In this document: positions 32,831 to 42,073 of the stretch, piece by piece
How the letters are laid out: every line of letters starts with the position of its first letter
Position numbering within the stretch: the stretch's first letter is position 1
Assembly (NCBI RefSeq): GCF_023078275.1
Contig: NC_062971.1
Span: forward strand, 2,046,001 to 2,110,000
Direction of reading: 5' to 3'
DNA: 64,000 nt
Source: Leguminivora glycinivorella
Taxonomy: Eukaryota; Arthropoda; Insecta; Lepidoptera; Tortricidae
Position numbers and translations under genes: made by a program
Notes under the pieces: model-generated
What the model saw: only the letters and a program-made list of their open reading frames with translations
The model's database searches: none
Told to the model about the DNA's origin: nothing

Positions 32831-33130
32831 ATTGTGAATTTAACAAGTTCGACTTGTTGCGGTTTATCCGTTTGAATCAGCCAAACGTATGTTTAAAACA
32901 ATATGTGTCAGGTTGTTTTTATAAAATCGACTTGTTGATTCAAATATATTACCGATTCAAATGACAAGTAGGTTGTTGTTTGAACCAAAGAGCACGTAGG
33001 CGCTATTTTAACCAAAACACTTGTTGAACGAACATGAAAACTGGTTGTATTTTCTCTCAGTGCATCGGGCTAAGCAGCAACAGTTAGTTTGTTGCACGAT
33101 TTTAAAATTAAATATGAAAACACAGGTCAG

Positions 33131-33257
33131 ATTACACATACAACACATACAATCACGCCTGTATCTCACGAAGGGGTAGGCAGAGCACATGAAACTACTC
33201 AAGTTTCAGTGCCACTTCTGGCAAATAAGGGGTTGGCAGAAAACGAAACTGTGACAT
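33131..33257 (-). mobile_element. LINE 3' end, left part, split by the 33258-36936 element
   Basis: On the minus strand GTCACAGTTTCGTTTTCTGC, CCCCTTATTTGCC, TGGCACTGAAACTTG, TTTCATGTGCTCTGCCTACC and a CGTGATTGTATGTGTTG tail. The same order occurs uninterrupted at 59581-59705. The other half of this copy lies at 36937-37045. Confidence 0.8.
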
Positions 33258-35092
33258 CCCAACTAACAAAAATTAGTCTTATAGTGGCTTATAATGCCAA
33301 AAATAGTACTCTTATAATAACCTTGTAAACCCTTTACAAGAGGGCATTTGGGCACACCTTATAAGGCCAAAAACCTTATATCCCCCTTGTAGTTGCTATA
33401 TTATTAGCTTTCTTATCTTGTACGTGCTTTATTATGGCATGCAATAAGAAAGTTAACCTTATAATGGCAAGAAAAGTGCTTTTAAAAGGCTAATGTACTA
33501 ATAAGAATCATATTTAAAGCTTTAATAAAGGCAATTATACTTGTAAGAATCATATTCAAAGCTTTAATAAGGGCAATAGCTCTTGTACACGTTTTGTGAT
33601 CATCAGATATAAGGGAGTAAAACTCATAACGGCGAAACAGGATGCTGTTTTAAAAGTTTATTGTGCTTTTCGTAGTGATTTATGTGTACATCATCATCAA
33701 GTCATCCATTTTGCAAGTTAGTAAACGGTAAGTTAACTTTTACATATTACAATTATTTGCTTATTTATTATGAAAACTGTGTGGGAATCCAATTTCATGG
33801 TGAAATGTGATATAAAATGTGTTGTATTATTAATGCGCCCTTGTATTTCAACGGTTTTGTACTAAAAATGCGGTTAATTAATTTTGACATGTCTTGAGCA
33901 AGGCTGTTATAAGAGTAAAAGCAGTAAGCACATCATTTACAAATACTCTATAAGAGTAAAAACTTTATAATAGCCACCGGTGTTGCTTAAGATTCGCCAT
34001 TTTATATATCTTTAGGGTTCCTTCTCACAATTAGTGAAATCCCGAACCTTACCATCTAGTTAAATATTTGTAACGGATACCAGTTAAAAATTCATAACGT
34101 TATCGTTAGAGAGCAGATTTCAGGTAGCGATTTAAATATTAATATGAATATGACTCGCATACAATATTTATTATTTTTTCTACATACGAAAAAATGTATG
34201 GGAACGTAAAAGTAAAACCCTTTTTGGATGCTTTTGTGAATAATGGGCAAAAATTATAATGATAATAAATAAAAATAAAAAAAATATTTATTTATACTTA
34301 TTTCTTTAATATTTCTTCTGCGCATTGCACAGTAAAAACTTCCATTATGGCTCAAAGAATATAAAAATGAAAATAATTCGCTTCTTATATATATTTAAAT
34401 TGAAAGTCCATTATTTAGAATAAAATACTTTTTTTTAAATGTAGTTTGTTGAAAAAATAACATTAATTTAATCTAATTATTCAGTGAAGTTTGTGGTGTG
34501 CGATGTTGGTAATAATAATAGATTATAAAATAAACCACATGACATGTATTTAAAAAATTGCACTAGTCGGACTTGGCGCAAAACTTTGAAATTGCATTTT
34601 TGTTCGAAAGACCGTTCTTTTTAAACCGGTATTTTGGGGAACGCTTTGATAAAGGTTTGGTTCGATTAACCGGCATAGAACAAAATAAAACCGTGTAGTC
34701 CGCAGCATGTCACTCATGTCAGGTAATACTGATATTTTCAATATTTCATTAGGAAGTTATACCTAGAATTTTCAATTTAAAACAAACTTGTGCTTCGGAA
34801 TATTTAATCTTCTGGTGCCTTATTTTATTACTTCCTATTGATTTATTGTAAATGCTGAGTCAAATAATCTATTTGATATTTATTATTATGGTTATTGTTA
34901 CAGAATCTGTGGATGAGATACATAGTCAGCCGTTTTTAGTGACGTGAAGATGACAACTCTTCTCCTCCTCTTAGTAAGTAAGTGCTATTGAAAACCACAG
35001 ACGATTTCAATACCGCCATCACAATGGACTTTGTGTCGATAACTATAAACAGCCTAGCCTAAGACTTCAAATAAATATTTTTTTTTATTACA

Positions 35093-35386
35093 GATGAACT
35101 ACAAAACGGCACATATTCTGATGGAGAAAATCAGTCACAATCATTACTTACACCCAAAAATAAACCCGGAGTGGTGGATCAAAAAACATGCAAAATGGAA
35201 GAGGACGCAGGAAATAGTTTAGGTTGTAAGAAAATCACACCAAGCAAAGATGGCGCTGATAATTCAAAACAAGAAAACGAAAATCAATATATCTTTTGTG
35301 AATTTGATGAAGACCTCGATAAAAGAAACTACTTATTATTTTGGAAATTTACTGATAGGTTAATTACAATTTCTACCACCGTGTAG
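35093..35386 (+). CDS. Candidate exon inside the TIR element (about 97 codons)
   Basis: An open frame follows a good 3' splice site (TTTTTTTTATTACAG at 35079-35093) and ends at TAG 35384-35386. It encodes a hydrophilic, acidic protein: DELQNGTYSDGENQSQSLL near the start, then Lys/Glu/Asn-rich sequence, FCEFDEDLDKRNYLLFWKF and the end TISTTV. There is no internal ATG until ATGGAAGAGG, so it would need an upstream exon. A possible one is 34904-34973 (TTGTTACAG before, GTAAGTAAGT after) and a possible non-coding first exon ends at GTAAGT 33728. The exon frames do not join without a stop in the simplest model. An AATAAATA signal follows at 35513. No known domain is recognised. It could be a decayed transposase exon or chance. 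Confidence 0.3.
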   Translation, partial: DELQNGTYSDGENQSQSLLTPKNKPGVVDQKTCKMEEDAGNSLGCKKITPSKDGADNSKQENENQYIFCEFDEDLDKRNYLLFWKFTDRLITISTTV

Positions 35387-36132
35387 GCGCTCTGAAGAAT
35401 ATATTAATATTTTGAAGTATGTAGACTCATTGAAACAGCAACATCGTGAGCAATAGAACTGAAAATATTAATCATATAAAGTTACTTGTATCGGTTTGGT
35501 TTCGTTGCACATAAATAAATATCTTAAAAACAGTGAGTTTGTCTTTATTTGTCCTCAATTTTAATCTGTCTTAGTCCCAAAAGGACTACATATAAAATCG
35601 GTTTCTTCTTAAAATAGCCGAACATTGTATTCACTTATTCAGATCGTCCAACATTCACAATGATAATCCGCAATAAAAGATTTTTTTTTTATTTCAGACC
35701 AAAGTCCATAAAGTAAGGAATACACTTTTGGAACTTATTCTAATAAAGTTAATCTTAAAAATTAATATTAGTAGGTACTGATGGATAAAAAAACTGAGTG
35801 CCTTTGTAATAGTCTTTTATACGCTCAGTTATGTATAATTGGCCACCTCCGAGTGCATGCTAGTCTGGTATAACCGGTGGAAACTCTATTTAATAATGTA
35901 AACATTGTAAAACATGGAAACAATGGACCAGTTACATTTGCCCTCCAGTCGAGATCTGCCCCGCGGCCCCGCTGTATATACCTTAACATTTTTCACCGCA
36001 GAGCTACAGACACCTTAAATAAGAACAAAAAATATAATTATTAAGCTAAATCCAAACTCAATTCATCATTTAACGATATACCTGTATTACTGTCACTGCT
36101 GCTTGCCTGCATATTCTTATAATTATTCCATA

Positions 36133-36264
36133 ATGGCATCCTCTACGGAACCACTAATCGATAAGTTGGGATCAGATTGTTCACATTCGTTGGATTTTCA
36201 AAATGACGAATCAAGTTTTATAAAAACTTTTAATACGACACTTTCAAGAATAATGCCTTTATAA
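36133..36264 (+). CDS. Short frame with good start context, unknown
   Basis: 43 codons from ATG in the context TAATGGCATCC to TAA. It starts MASSTEPLIDKLGSDCSHSL and is acidic and serine-rich. It lies between the candidate exons and the right subterminal repeats of the TIR element. Too short to judge; it could be a first exon or chance. Confidence 0.2.
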   Translation: MASSTEPLIDKLGSDCSHSLDFQNDESSFIKTFNTTLSRIMPL

Positions 36265-36480
36265 TTATTGTATAAGAGAAAATGTATTGCTTTAATTCTT
36301 TTAAACACTTTATAAAATGCTATAATTTGTTTGCTGGATAGACGTTTTATAATATGTTCCTATGAGGCATAAAGCATCATAGTTATCTTATGCATTACTT
36401 TTATAAGAATAATTGGCCATAACAAAAGCTTTTATAGTGCTTTGAATATTATACAGCGAAAAGGCATTTTAAATGGCTTC

Positions 36481-36841
36481 TATAAGAATACATATTTTTA
36501 AACCCTTATTGCAGTCATATAAATTGGACTTATTAACGTGTACATGGCCAAGTTATAAGAGTAAATGTACTATTGGCCAAATCCTCTTATAATGAGCTAC
36601 TATAAGAGTAAATATTTTTAAACCCTTATTGCAGTCATATAAATTGGACTTATTAACGTGTACATGGCCAAGTTATAAGAGTAAATGTACTATTGGCCAA
36701 ATCCTCTTATAATGAGCTACTATAAGAGTAAATATTTTAAAACCCTTATTGCAGTCATATAAATTTGACTTATTAACGTGTACATGGCCAAATTATAAGA
36801 GTAAATGTACTATTAGGCCAAATTCTCTTATAATGAGCCGC
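36481..36841 (+). repeat. 120-bp tandem repeat, three copies
   Basis: Copies start at 36481, 36601 and 36721, each with TATAAG(A/G)(A/G)TA, AAACCCTTATTGCAGTC, GTGTACATGGCCAA and CTCTTATAATGAG. Copies one and two are nearly identical; the third has a few changes and one extra base. Each carries paired TTATAAG-type words. Position is subterminal in the TIR element, where transposase-binding arrays are often found in DNA transposons. Confidence 0.9.
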
Positions 36842-36936
36842 TATAAGGAACTCTGGCATAATGAATGCTATTTTAAAACTACTATGAGTGTTTAGCCCTT
36901 ATAGATTGATTTTATAAGGATATTTTGTTTGTTGGG

Positions 36937-37045
36937 ATTGCAGTGACAGGTTGCCAGCCTCTCGCCTGCGCCACAATTTAACCCATATCCCACAGTCGCC
37001 TTCTACGACACCCACGGCCCGTCACCACACGGTCAAGGTCAAGAT
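36937..37045 (-). mobile_element. LINE 3' region, right part of the split copy
   Basis: Minus strand: GGGCCGTGGGTGTCGTAGAA, GGGATATGGGTTAAATTGTG, GCGAGAGGCTGGCAACC, continuing directly into the left part at 33257 once the 3.7-kb element is removed. Confidence 0.75.
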
Positions 37046-37125
37046 TACAATCGCAATATAGATAGATATATAATAAATATAGCTATATATGGTCAGATAA
37101 AAATATATAAATGCACAAACGTTTA

Positions 37126-37258
37126 GACCGTTTTCACATTATCCGATCCGATATCGGATGTCGGAAGGATTTCGATAGAATAAATCCAAGATGGCGCCTG
37201 TAATGTATGGGATATCGGTCCGACATCCGATATCGGATCGGATAATGTGAAAACGGAC
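37126..37258. mobile_element. Harbinger-type MITE, intact copy
   Basis: 133 bp with long inverted repeats (CCGTTTTCACATTATCCGAT, ATCGGATGTCGGA and complements) around a CCAAGATGGCGCC centre. Flanked by TTA on both sides (37123-37125, 37259-37261), the TWA duplication typical of PIF/Harbinger. Confidence 0.88.
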
Positions 37259-37376
37259 TTACGATAATATCGTTATCATAGCTGTTTATCTCTATCGCTC
37301 TTCATTTAAACATTCACAAATCTACATACTAAACTACAAATTATACGTATAGAAAAATTTAAAAAAAAAAAAAATT

Positions 37377-37451
37377 GAGCGTCCATGAGCGGCAGTGATC
37401 GATCGCTTACCATCAGGCAACATGTGTGCTGCCTCCTATTGCGTAAAAAAA
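37377..37451 (+). mobile_element. LINE 3' tail
   Basis: GCGTCCATGAGCGGCAGTGA, CTTACCATCAGGCAAC, GCCTCCTATTGCGTAAAAAA. Same tail family as 32099-32358, with a duplicated GATC in the middle. Confidence 0.7.
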
Positions 37452-37599
37452 TCATGCTGCTGTGTAATAAACTCAGATCAGATGGCGCTATTCGCCGAGA
37501 TTAACATTCATTCAATTAACCGAATTAAGGACAAACAATTTACTAAGTTAGTAATTATGCAAATCGTGTTATTATGAAGCATTAATAAACGTGACTTTA

Positions 37600-37735
37600 G
37601 TGCCTTTTCACATATCTGATCGGATATCGGATGTCGTACCGATATCCCATTCCTACATTACAGGCGCCATCTTGGATTTTTTCTATTGAAATCCTTCCGA
37701 CATCCGATATCGGTTCGGATAATGTGAAAACGGGC
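37600..37735. mobile_element. Harbinger-type MITE, diverged copy
   Basis: 136 bp of the same family as 37126-37258, in the opposite orientation. TTA precedes it, but TGA follows, so the duplication is no longer exact. Confidence 0.82.
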
Positions 37736-38020
37736 TGAATATTAAACTAGTCGTTCAATAATGCTAGCTAGACTCGTGACCAGAAAACAATGCCATCATT
37801 ATTACCCATAATATGGTCATGTGACATTAGTTCAACGATTCTCATATTAAAAGGAAGAAAGAGTTGAGAAAGACCCACTATTGCCAAGCTATTATACTAA
37901 AGGACTTACGATTACTCGAGTTTACGGCATGTGACATAAATAATTGTAAACAACACAGTATAGTATTACATAATAAGTAGGTTTATTATTTAGTATTTGT
38001 TTGTAGTCTTATTAACACTT
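37736..38020. other. Unassigned DNA
   Basis: No supportable gene or repeat. Confidence 0.4.
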
Positions 38021-38338
38021 TGAACCATCGCACTGGGAGACTTCGGCACAAGATCGGCCGAAGTGGAGGCATACAGTGAGAACAAAATTGCAAGCCTTCG
38101 AAAATCAGAGGCGAGTGGAACTTGACGCCAAGCGCGACGAGATAAAGGCCCGGTCACCTGCGGTCATAAACTATAATTACATCGGAGGGGTGTTGATATG
38201 CAGTGAGTGTGGTCGTACATTCTCTGCGAAAATAGGCTACGTCAGCCACCTGAGAGCTCACGACCCTCGCTCTCAATAGCCATACCAAACCCAGTCGCTG
38301 AGGCCGAAACCGGCCGGCACAAGATGATGATGATGATT
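38021..38338 (+). pseudogene. LINE polymerase C-terminus with a C2H2 finger
   Basis: The plus-strand frame reads SAQDRPKWRHTVRTKLQAFE, a charged helix (RRVELDAKRDEI) and CSECGRTFSAKIGYVSHLRAH, a C2H2 zinc finger, before TAG at 38277-38279. A (GAT)n tail (about 38324-38336) follows. The AQDRxxWR motif plus a terminal zinc finger is the end of a non-LTR polymerase; the rest of the element is absent. The ATG-less short frame 38076-38279 is part of this relic and not a gene. Confidence 0.8.
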
Positions 38339-38414
38339 AATACTAATTGACTCTTCACTTATTTTTGTCCTGAGTATACTTCCTTCACTACAGTATTAAT
38401 CCCTTTGCAAATTC

Positions 38415-38575
38415 GAATAATTTCAATAATCCGAGCTCATATAACCCGGCAACCTTCAAATCAAGAGTGAACAGGCATCTTCTGGGCGAGCTCACTCCAT
38501 CGTAGGCCACGTCTTTGCCTTTGGCTAGTCTGTGGTCAAGAGTAAGCCCATTTATAATAAAATAAAAAAAATAAA
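38415..38575 (+). mobile_element. LINE 3' relic
   Basis: Decayed coding end (PATFKSRVNRHLLGELTPS) followed by GCCTTTGGCTAGTCTGTGGTC, AAGAGTAAGCCCATTTATAA and an AATAAAAAAAATAAA tail. The same tail is found in reverse at 63490-63560. Confidence 0.75.
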
Positions 38576-38660
38576 AAAATTAGTGCTTACATTAAATTAG
38601 TTGTGAGGAAATACCTCTCGGAAATGCCCAGAAGCATAAACAGTCAAATGTAAACACATA

Positions 38661-38771
38661 ATACTGGAGTCAATTATTCCCTTCATAATTATTAGTCTAG
38701 AGTTATCGCGATGACAACTTCTACTTAGCTGATCATTTAAATTGAATAATTTGATACATTGATTTTTCCTC
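38661..38771 (+). repeat. Direct repeat flanking the LINE locus, left copy
   Basis: About 110 bases (ATACTGGAGT, CTTCATAATTATTAGTCTAG, GTTATCGCGATGACAACTTC, TACTTAGCTGATCATTTAAA) recur at 45284-45392 in the same orientation with only a few differences. Confidence 0.85.
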
Positions 38772-39295
38772 TTTAATAGAATAATGGCGTTTTAATACTT
38801 TGAATTGCATTTGAATTGCAAAAATACATTGAAGATCACTCGTGTTGAAACAATATGGCGAGCAAACACAGAAATGTCCTTAGGTATGGTTCTGTGAAAT
38901 TAAGACGCTACGATACCCCTCATTTCTCCATACAAACGCTCTCGCCTGTTTCCTCTCTGGTTTTTGAAGCTAGATCAATGGTTTTTTCAACACAGACTTT
39001 TAGTATCAATATCTGTGTCGGACCGTTTTGCTTTTTTGATATTTTTGTTTTAAAAGGAATTAGAGCCTCTCAAAGTTGGCAAAAACGGCTTAATTGAATT
39101 TGCCAGAAAGAAAGGTGTGGTATTAAAAACCCTTTCCTAAAATTAATTCCAATAAAAATGTTTTGGTTTGGTAAGAGGGTGTGTAAGTTGCAATAAACAC
39201 GAATGCCAATGCGAAGCGTTATAAATGGCGTGTATATCTCTCTCGAACTAAACAAAAAGAAAGAGCAGCCCATAGTAAAGAAAAAAGAAAAAAGG
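38772..39295. other. Unassigned DNA
   Basis: A purine-rich AAAGAAAAAAGAAAAAAGG run (about 39277-39300) precedes the LINE. No gene supported. Confidence 0.45.
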
Positions 39296-39766
39296 AAAAA
39301 GATGGCGTAGCCGTCACGTCAACATACGCTCCGCGTATTAAGTCAATTTAAAATAGTTATATCAATAAATAGTACAAAAAAGTGACTGAATTGTGTAGAA
39401 TTTATAACAACTTTAAAGCACAAGTGTTATCTAGTCGTAAATAACTAAAGTTTCGGAAAAGGAAGTGTTTAAATATTTACGTGTCTAACAATTTGTGCCA
39501 CCAATAAAACGTATTTATTTGAGTGTTATCAAATAACACAACCCATTTCAAACAGTGACTCTGTAAAGTGTAGTGACAATAACAGTGCGAAAATAACAAT
39601 AACTTAGTTTTAGTGCAACCAGACTTATTATTTTGTACGTTCGTTTTTGAATTTTTAACTGCCGCCATAACCCACGCTAACTTTGACACATCATTTAAAT
39701 TCCCGCTGTCTTTCTTATCATAAAGTGACATCTAGCGATTAATGACATTATCAGCTACTCGCTGCT

Positions 39767-39875
39767 AGAGGGCGCTGTTTTTCAAAAATAATAGCTTTTA
39801 AATATCACCCACAGAGGGCGCTAATATTAATCCTAATAAAAACCGAGACAGAGCTACCGGCCACTAGATGGCGCT
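39767..39875 (+). promoter_or_regulatory. Three GGCGCT boxes in the LINE 5' UTR
   Basis: AGAGGGCGCT at 39767-39776 and 39813-39822 and AGATGGCGCT at 39866-39875, spaced 46 and 53 bases, shortly before ORF1. LINE 5' UTRs must carry an internal promoter; these boxes could be part of one, which is inference. Confidence 0.35.
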
Positions 39876-39898
39876 AATATGCATTTAATAAAATAGAA

Positions 39899-42073
39899 AT
39901 GTTGAATTCCTCGTTCAATATGGGTAATCCTGGAATATGTTGCAAGTGTAATACTAGAATATCAAGAAGGCACTCGCTCGATTGTTCAATTTGCAGTTGC
40001 AGATACTGCTTAAATTGCCTAGAACGCAGCGGAGTGGGCAGTTTGCGTTACAAGTTGATGACAATAGAAAATAAGCAAAATTGGAAGTGCCGCAGCTGCT
40101 GTCAGGTGCCTAAAATAAAATTATCTAGTACTCCTAAGCCTGGATCATCGAAGATACCGCGCCTGGTACACTCACATTCGATTAATAGAACGTCTATGAA
40201 ACAAAAACATGCAGATGACTTGACGAACTTGTTGAACTCAACAGTATCGAATTCATCAATCAGTATATTAGAAGATACAATTGTTTCTCCAACTGATATA
40301 ACAATAACACCGAACCAACCAGCTGCGACTTCCACTCAAGCCGAGGATGAGAGTATGGACATTTCAACACTCAATGTTTACCCGAGTGAACCACGACAAA
40401 GAACAAATTGTAGCTTAAGTAACCTTAACCAAGTCAATCATGGATCAGACTCATTCCACAATAATGTACAACTGGCCTCGGTTGATACTAAACTCATTCT
40501 CGCCGAGTTAGTATCATTTCGAGAACACATCACCAGTTTACTTCACAGTCAAAGTGAACGCTTGAACAGCTTTCAAGAATCTCTTACTGATTTGACTACA
40601 CAACACAATACGTTCAGAACAGAATTAAATGAGCTACAAGACATAGTAGAAAGCATTACTGATGGTGAAGATCATAACAACATTCAAGCAGCGCTAGATC
40701 TAAATACTAAACGCATTGAAGTTCTTGAATCAACCAACTCACTATTACCCCAGCAATTATCGACTATCATTACCACGCACAACCTGCAGTCACATTTTAA
40801 TCGATCTACAGACTATCAACCCATCAACCCAGCACCCGTCATCCCTGCGCCTGTCAACCCTGCACCCGTTAACTCTATGCCTGTCGACCCTGAGCCTGTC
40901 AACTCCGTGCCCGTCAACCCTACACCCATCAACCATGCGCATGTCAACCCTGCAGCCGTTAATCCTGCGCCTGTCGACCCTGAGTCAGTCAACTCCGTGC
41001 CCGTCAACCCGGCGTCCGTCTACCTTGCGCCTGTCACCCCTGCGCCTGTCAACCCGGCGCCTGTCACCCCTACGCCTGTCAACCCGGCGCCTGTCAACCG
41101 TGCGCCTGTCAACCCCGCGCCCGTCAACTCCGCGCCTGTCGCGCCTGAGTCTGTCAACTCCGTAGTCAACCCTGCGCTCATCATCCCTGCGTCCGGCCAC
41201 CCTGCGCCTGTCAACCCTGCATCCGTCAAATTTGCGCCTGTCGCCCCTGAATCCGTCAACTCTGTGCCCGTCAACCATGCGTCCGTCTACCTAGCGCCTG
41301 TCAACCCTGCACCCGTCTACACTGCGCCAGTCAACCCTGCGCCTGTCAACCCCGCGCCGGTCAACTCTGCGCCTGTCGCGCCTGAGTCTGTCAACTCCGT
41401 ATCCGTCAACCCTGCGCTCATCATCCCTGCGTCCGGCCACCCTGCGCCTGTCAACCCTGCATCCGTCAAATTTGCGCCTGTCGCCCCTGAATCCGTCAAC
41501 TCCGTGCCCGTCAACCATGCGTCCGTCTACCTAGCGCCTGTCAACCCTGCACCCGTCTACACTGCGCCAGTCAACCCTGTGCCTGTCAACCCTGCGCTTG
41601 TCAACACTGTGCCCGTCAACTTACTACCGGTTCATAATATTTCAGCCACACACAAGCGTAAAACTAAACAGTTCAGTCTCCAAAGTAACGATAAACAAAA
41701 CCCAGGACGGCCATTTCGACCAATCATCAGAGCCACTGGTAATACAGATCCTGATTTAAAACTTAGAGAACCTGAGAAACGCATACATGTTTGGAATTTT
41801 CACCCTGACACTACTGAGCAAAATGTTTTAGCATACTTAGACAAAAAACGCCCTGGCCATTCGTGTAGCGTGAACAAACCTGAGCAATCACACACTCACA
41901 ATTGCTTCATAATAACAGTACCCCATACAGAGTATGATTACTTTATGACTCCTGAAAATTGGCCAAAAGACACCGTAATGCAAGAATGGTATGCTTATAA
42001 AAGGAAAAGCCACAAACGCAATAATGTAAGAACGTTTTTTCGTTCCGAAATCGCCCAAACCTCGCAGAGTTAA
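39899..42073 (+). CDS. LINE ORF1: PHD finger, coiled coil, PVNPA repeats, RNA-binding end
   Basis: 724 codons from ATG to TAA, the RNA-binding chaperone of the LINE. Residues about 14-68 form a PHD-type finger (CCKCNTRISRRHSLDCSIC, CRYCLNCLE, WKCRSCC). A Leu-rich coiled coil spans about 200-290 and could trimerise the protein. From about 302 to 580 runs a low-complexity tract of five-residue units of the type PVNPA, including a 237/240-bp higher-order duplication (41141-41377 and 41378-41617). The C-terminus (about 620-700; RIHVWNFHPDTTEQNVLAYL, MTPENWPKD) resembles the RRM-like end of other moth LINE ORF1 proteins. No frame damage. Other reading frames across the repeat are also open because of the 15-base period and are not genes. 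Confidence 0.85.
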   Translation: MLNSSFNMGNPGICCKCNTRISRRHSLDCSICSCRYCLNCLERSGVGSLRYKLMTIENKQNWKCRSCCQVPKIKLSSTPKPGSSKIPRLVHSHSINRTSMKQKHADDLTNLLNSTVSNSSISILEDTIVSPTDITITPNQPAATSTQAEDESMDISTLNVYPSEPRQRTNCSLSNLNQVNHGSDSFHNNVQLASVDTKLILAELVSFREHITSLLHSQSERLNSFQESLTDLTTQHNTFRTELNELQDIVESITDGEDHNNIQAALDLNTKRIEVLESTNSLLPQQLSTIITTHNLQSHFNRSTDYQPINPAPVIPAPVNPAPVNSMPVDPEPVNSVPVNPTPINHAHVNPAAVNPAPVDPESVNSVPVNPASVYLAPVTPAPVNPAPVTPTPVNPAPVNRAPVNPAPVNSAPVAPESVNSVVNPALIIPASGHPAPVNPASVKFAPVAPESVNSVPVNHASVYLAPVNPAPVYTAPVNPAPVNPAPVNSAPVAPESVNSVSVNPALIIPASGHPAPVNPASVKFAPVAPESVNSVPVNHASVYLAPVNPAPVYTAPVNPVPVNPALVNTVPVNLLPVHNISATHKRKTKQFSLQSNDKQNPGRPFRPIIRATGNTDPDLKLREPEKRIHVWNFHPDTTEQNVLAYLDKKRPGHSCSVNKPEQSHTHNCFIITVPHTEYDYFMTPENWPKDTVMQEWYAYKRKSHKRNNVRTFFRSEIAQTSQS

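Larger units (their letters stand above)
33258..36936. mobile_element. 3.7-kb terminal-inverted-repeat DNA element, class unassigned
   Basis: The ends are CCCAACTAACAAAA (33258) and TTTTGTTTGTTGGG (36936), imperfect inverted repeats extending about 28 bases to CTTATA. The left flank ACTGTGACAT and right flank ATTGCAGTGAC overlap by AT; removing the element restores CTGTGACATTGCAGTGAC, which is the reverse complement of intact sequence at 59577-59596. So the insertion and a 2-bp AT duplication are directly demonstrated. Both outer 700 bases are dense in TTATAA/TATAAG words, and the right side holds three 120-bp tandem copies. The interior has no long frame, only small ones (35093-35386, 36133-36264) with plausible splice sites. 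Two-base target duplications occur in a few superfamilies, for example ISL2EU, but I recognise no transposase. Confidence 0.85.

Noticed and set aside
38076..38279. Small C2H2 zinc-finger gene
   Set aside because: The upstream AQDRPKWR motif in the same frame and the (GAT)n tail show it is the C-terminus of a LINE polymerase.
40716..41518. Several long frames on both strands across the ORF1 repeat tract
   Set aside because: The 15-base repeat period keeps all frames free of stops; these are shadows of ORF1.
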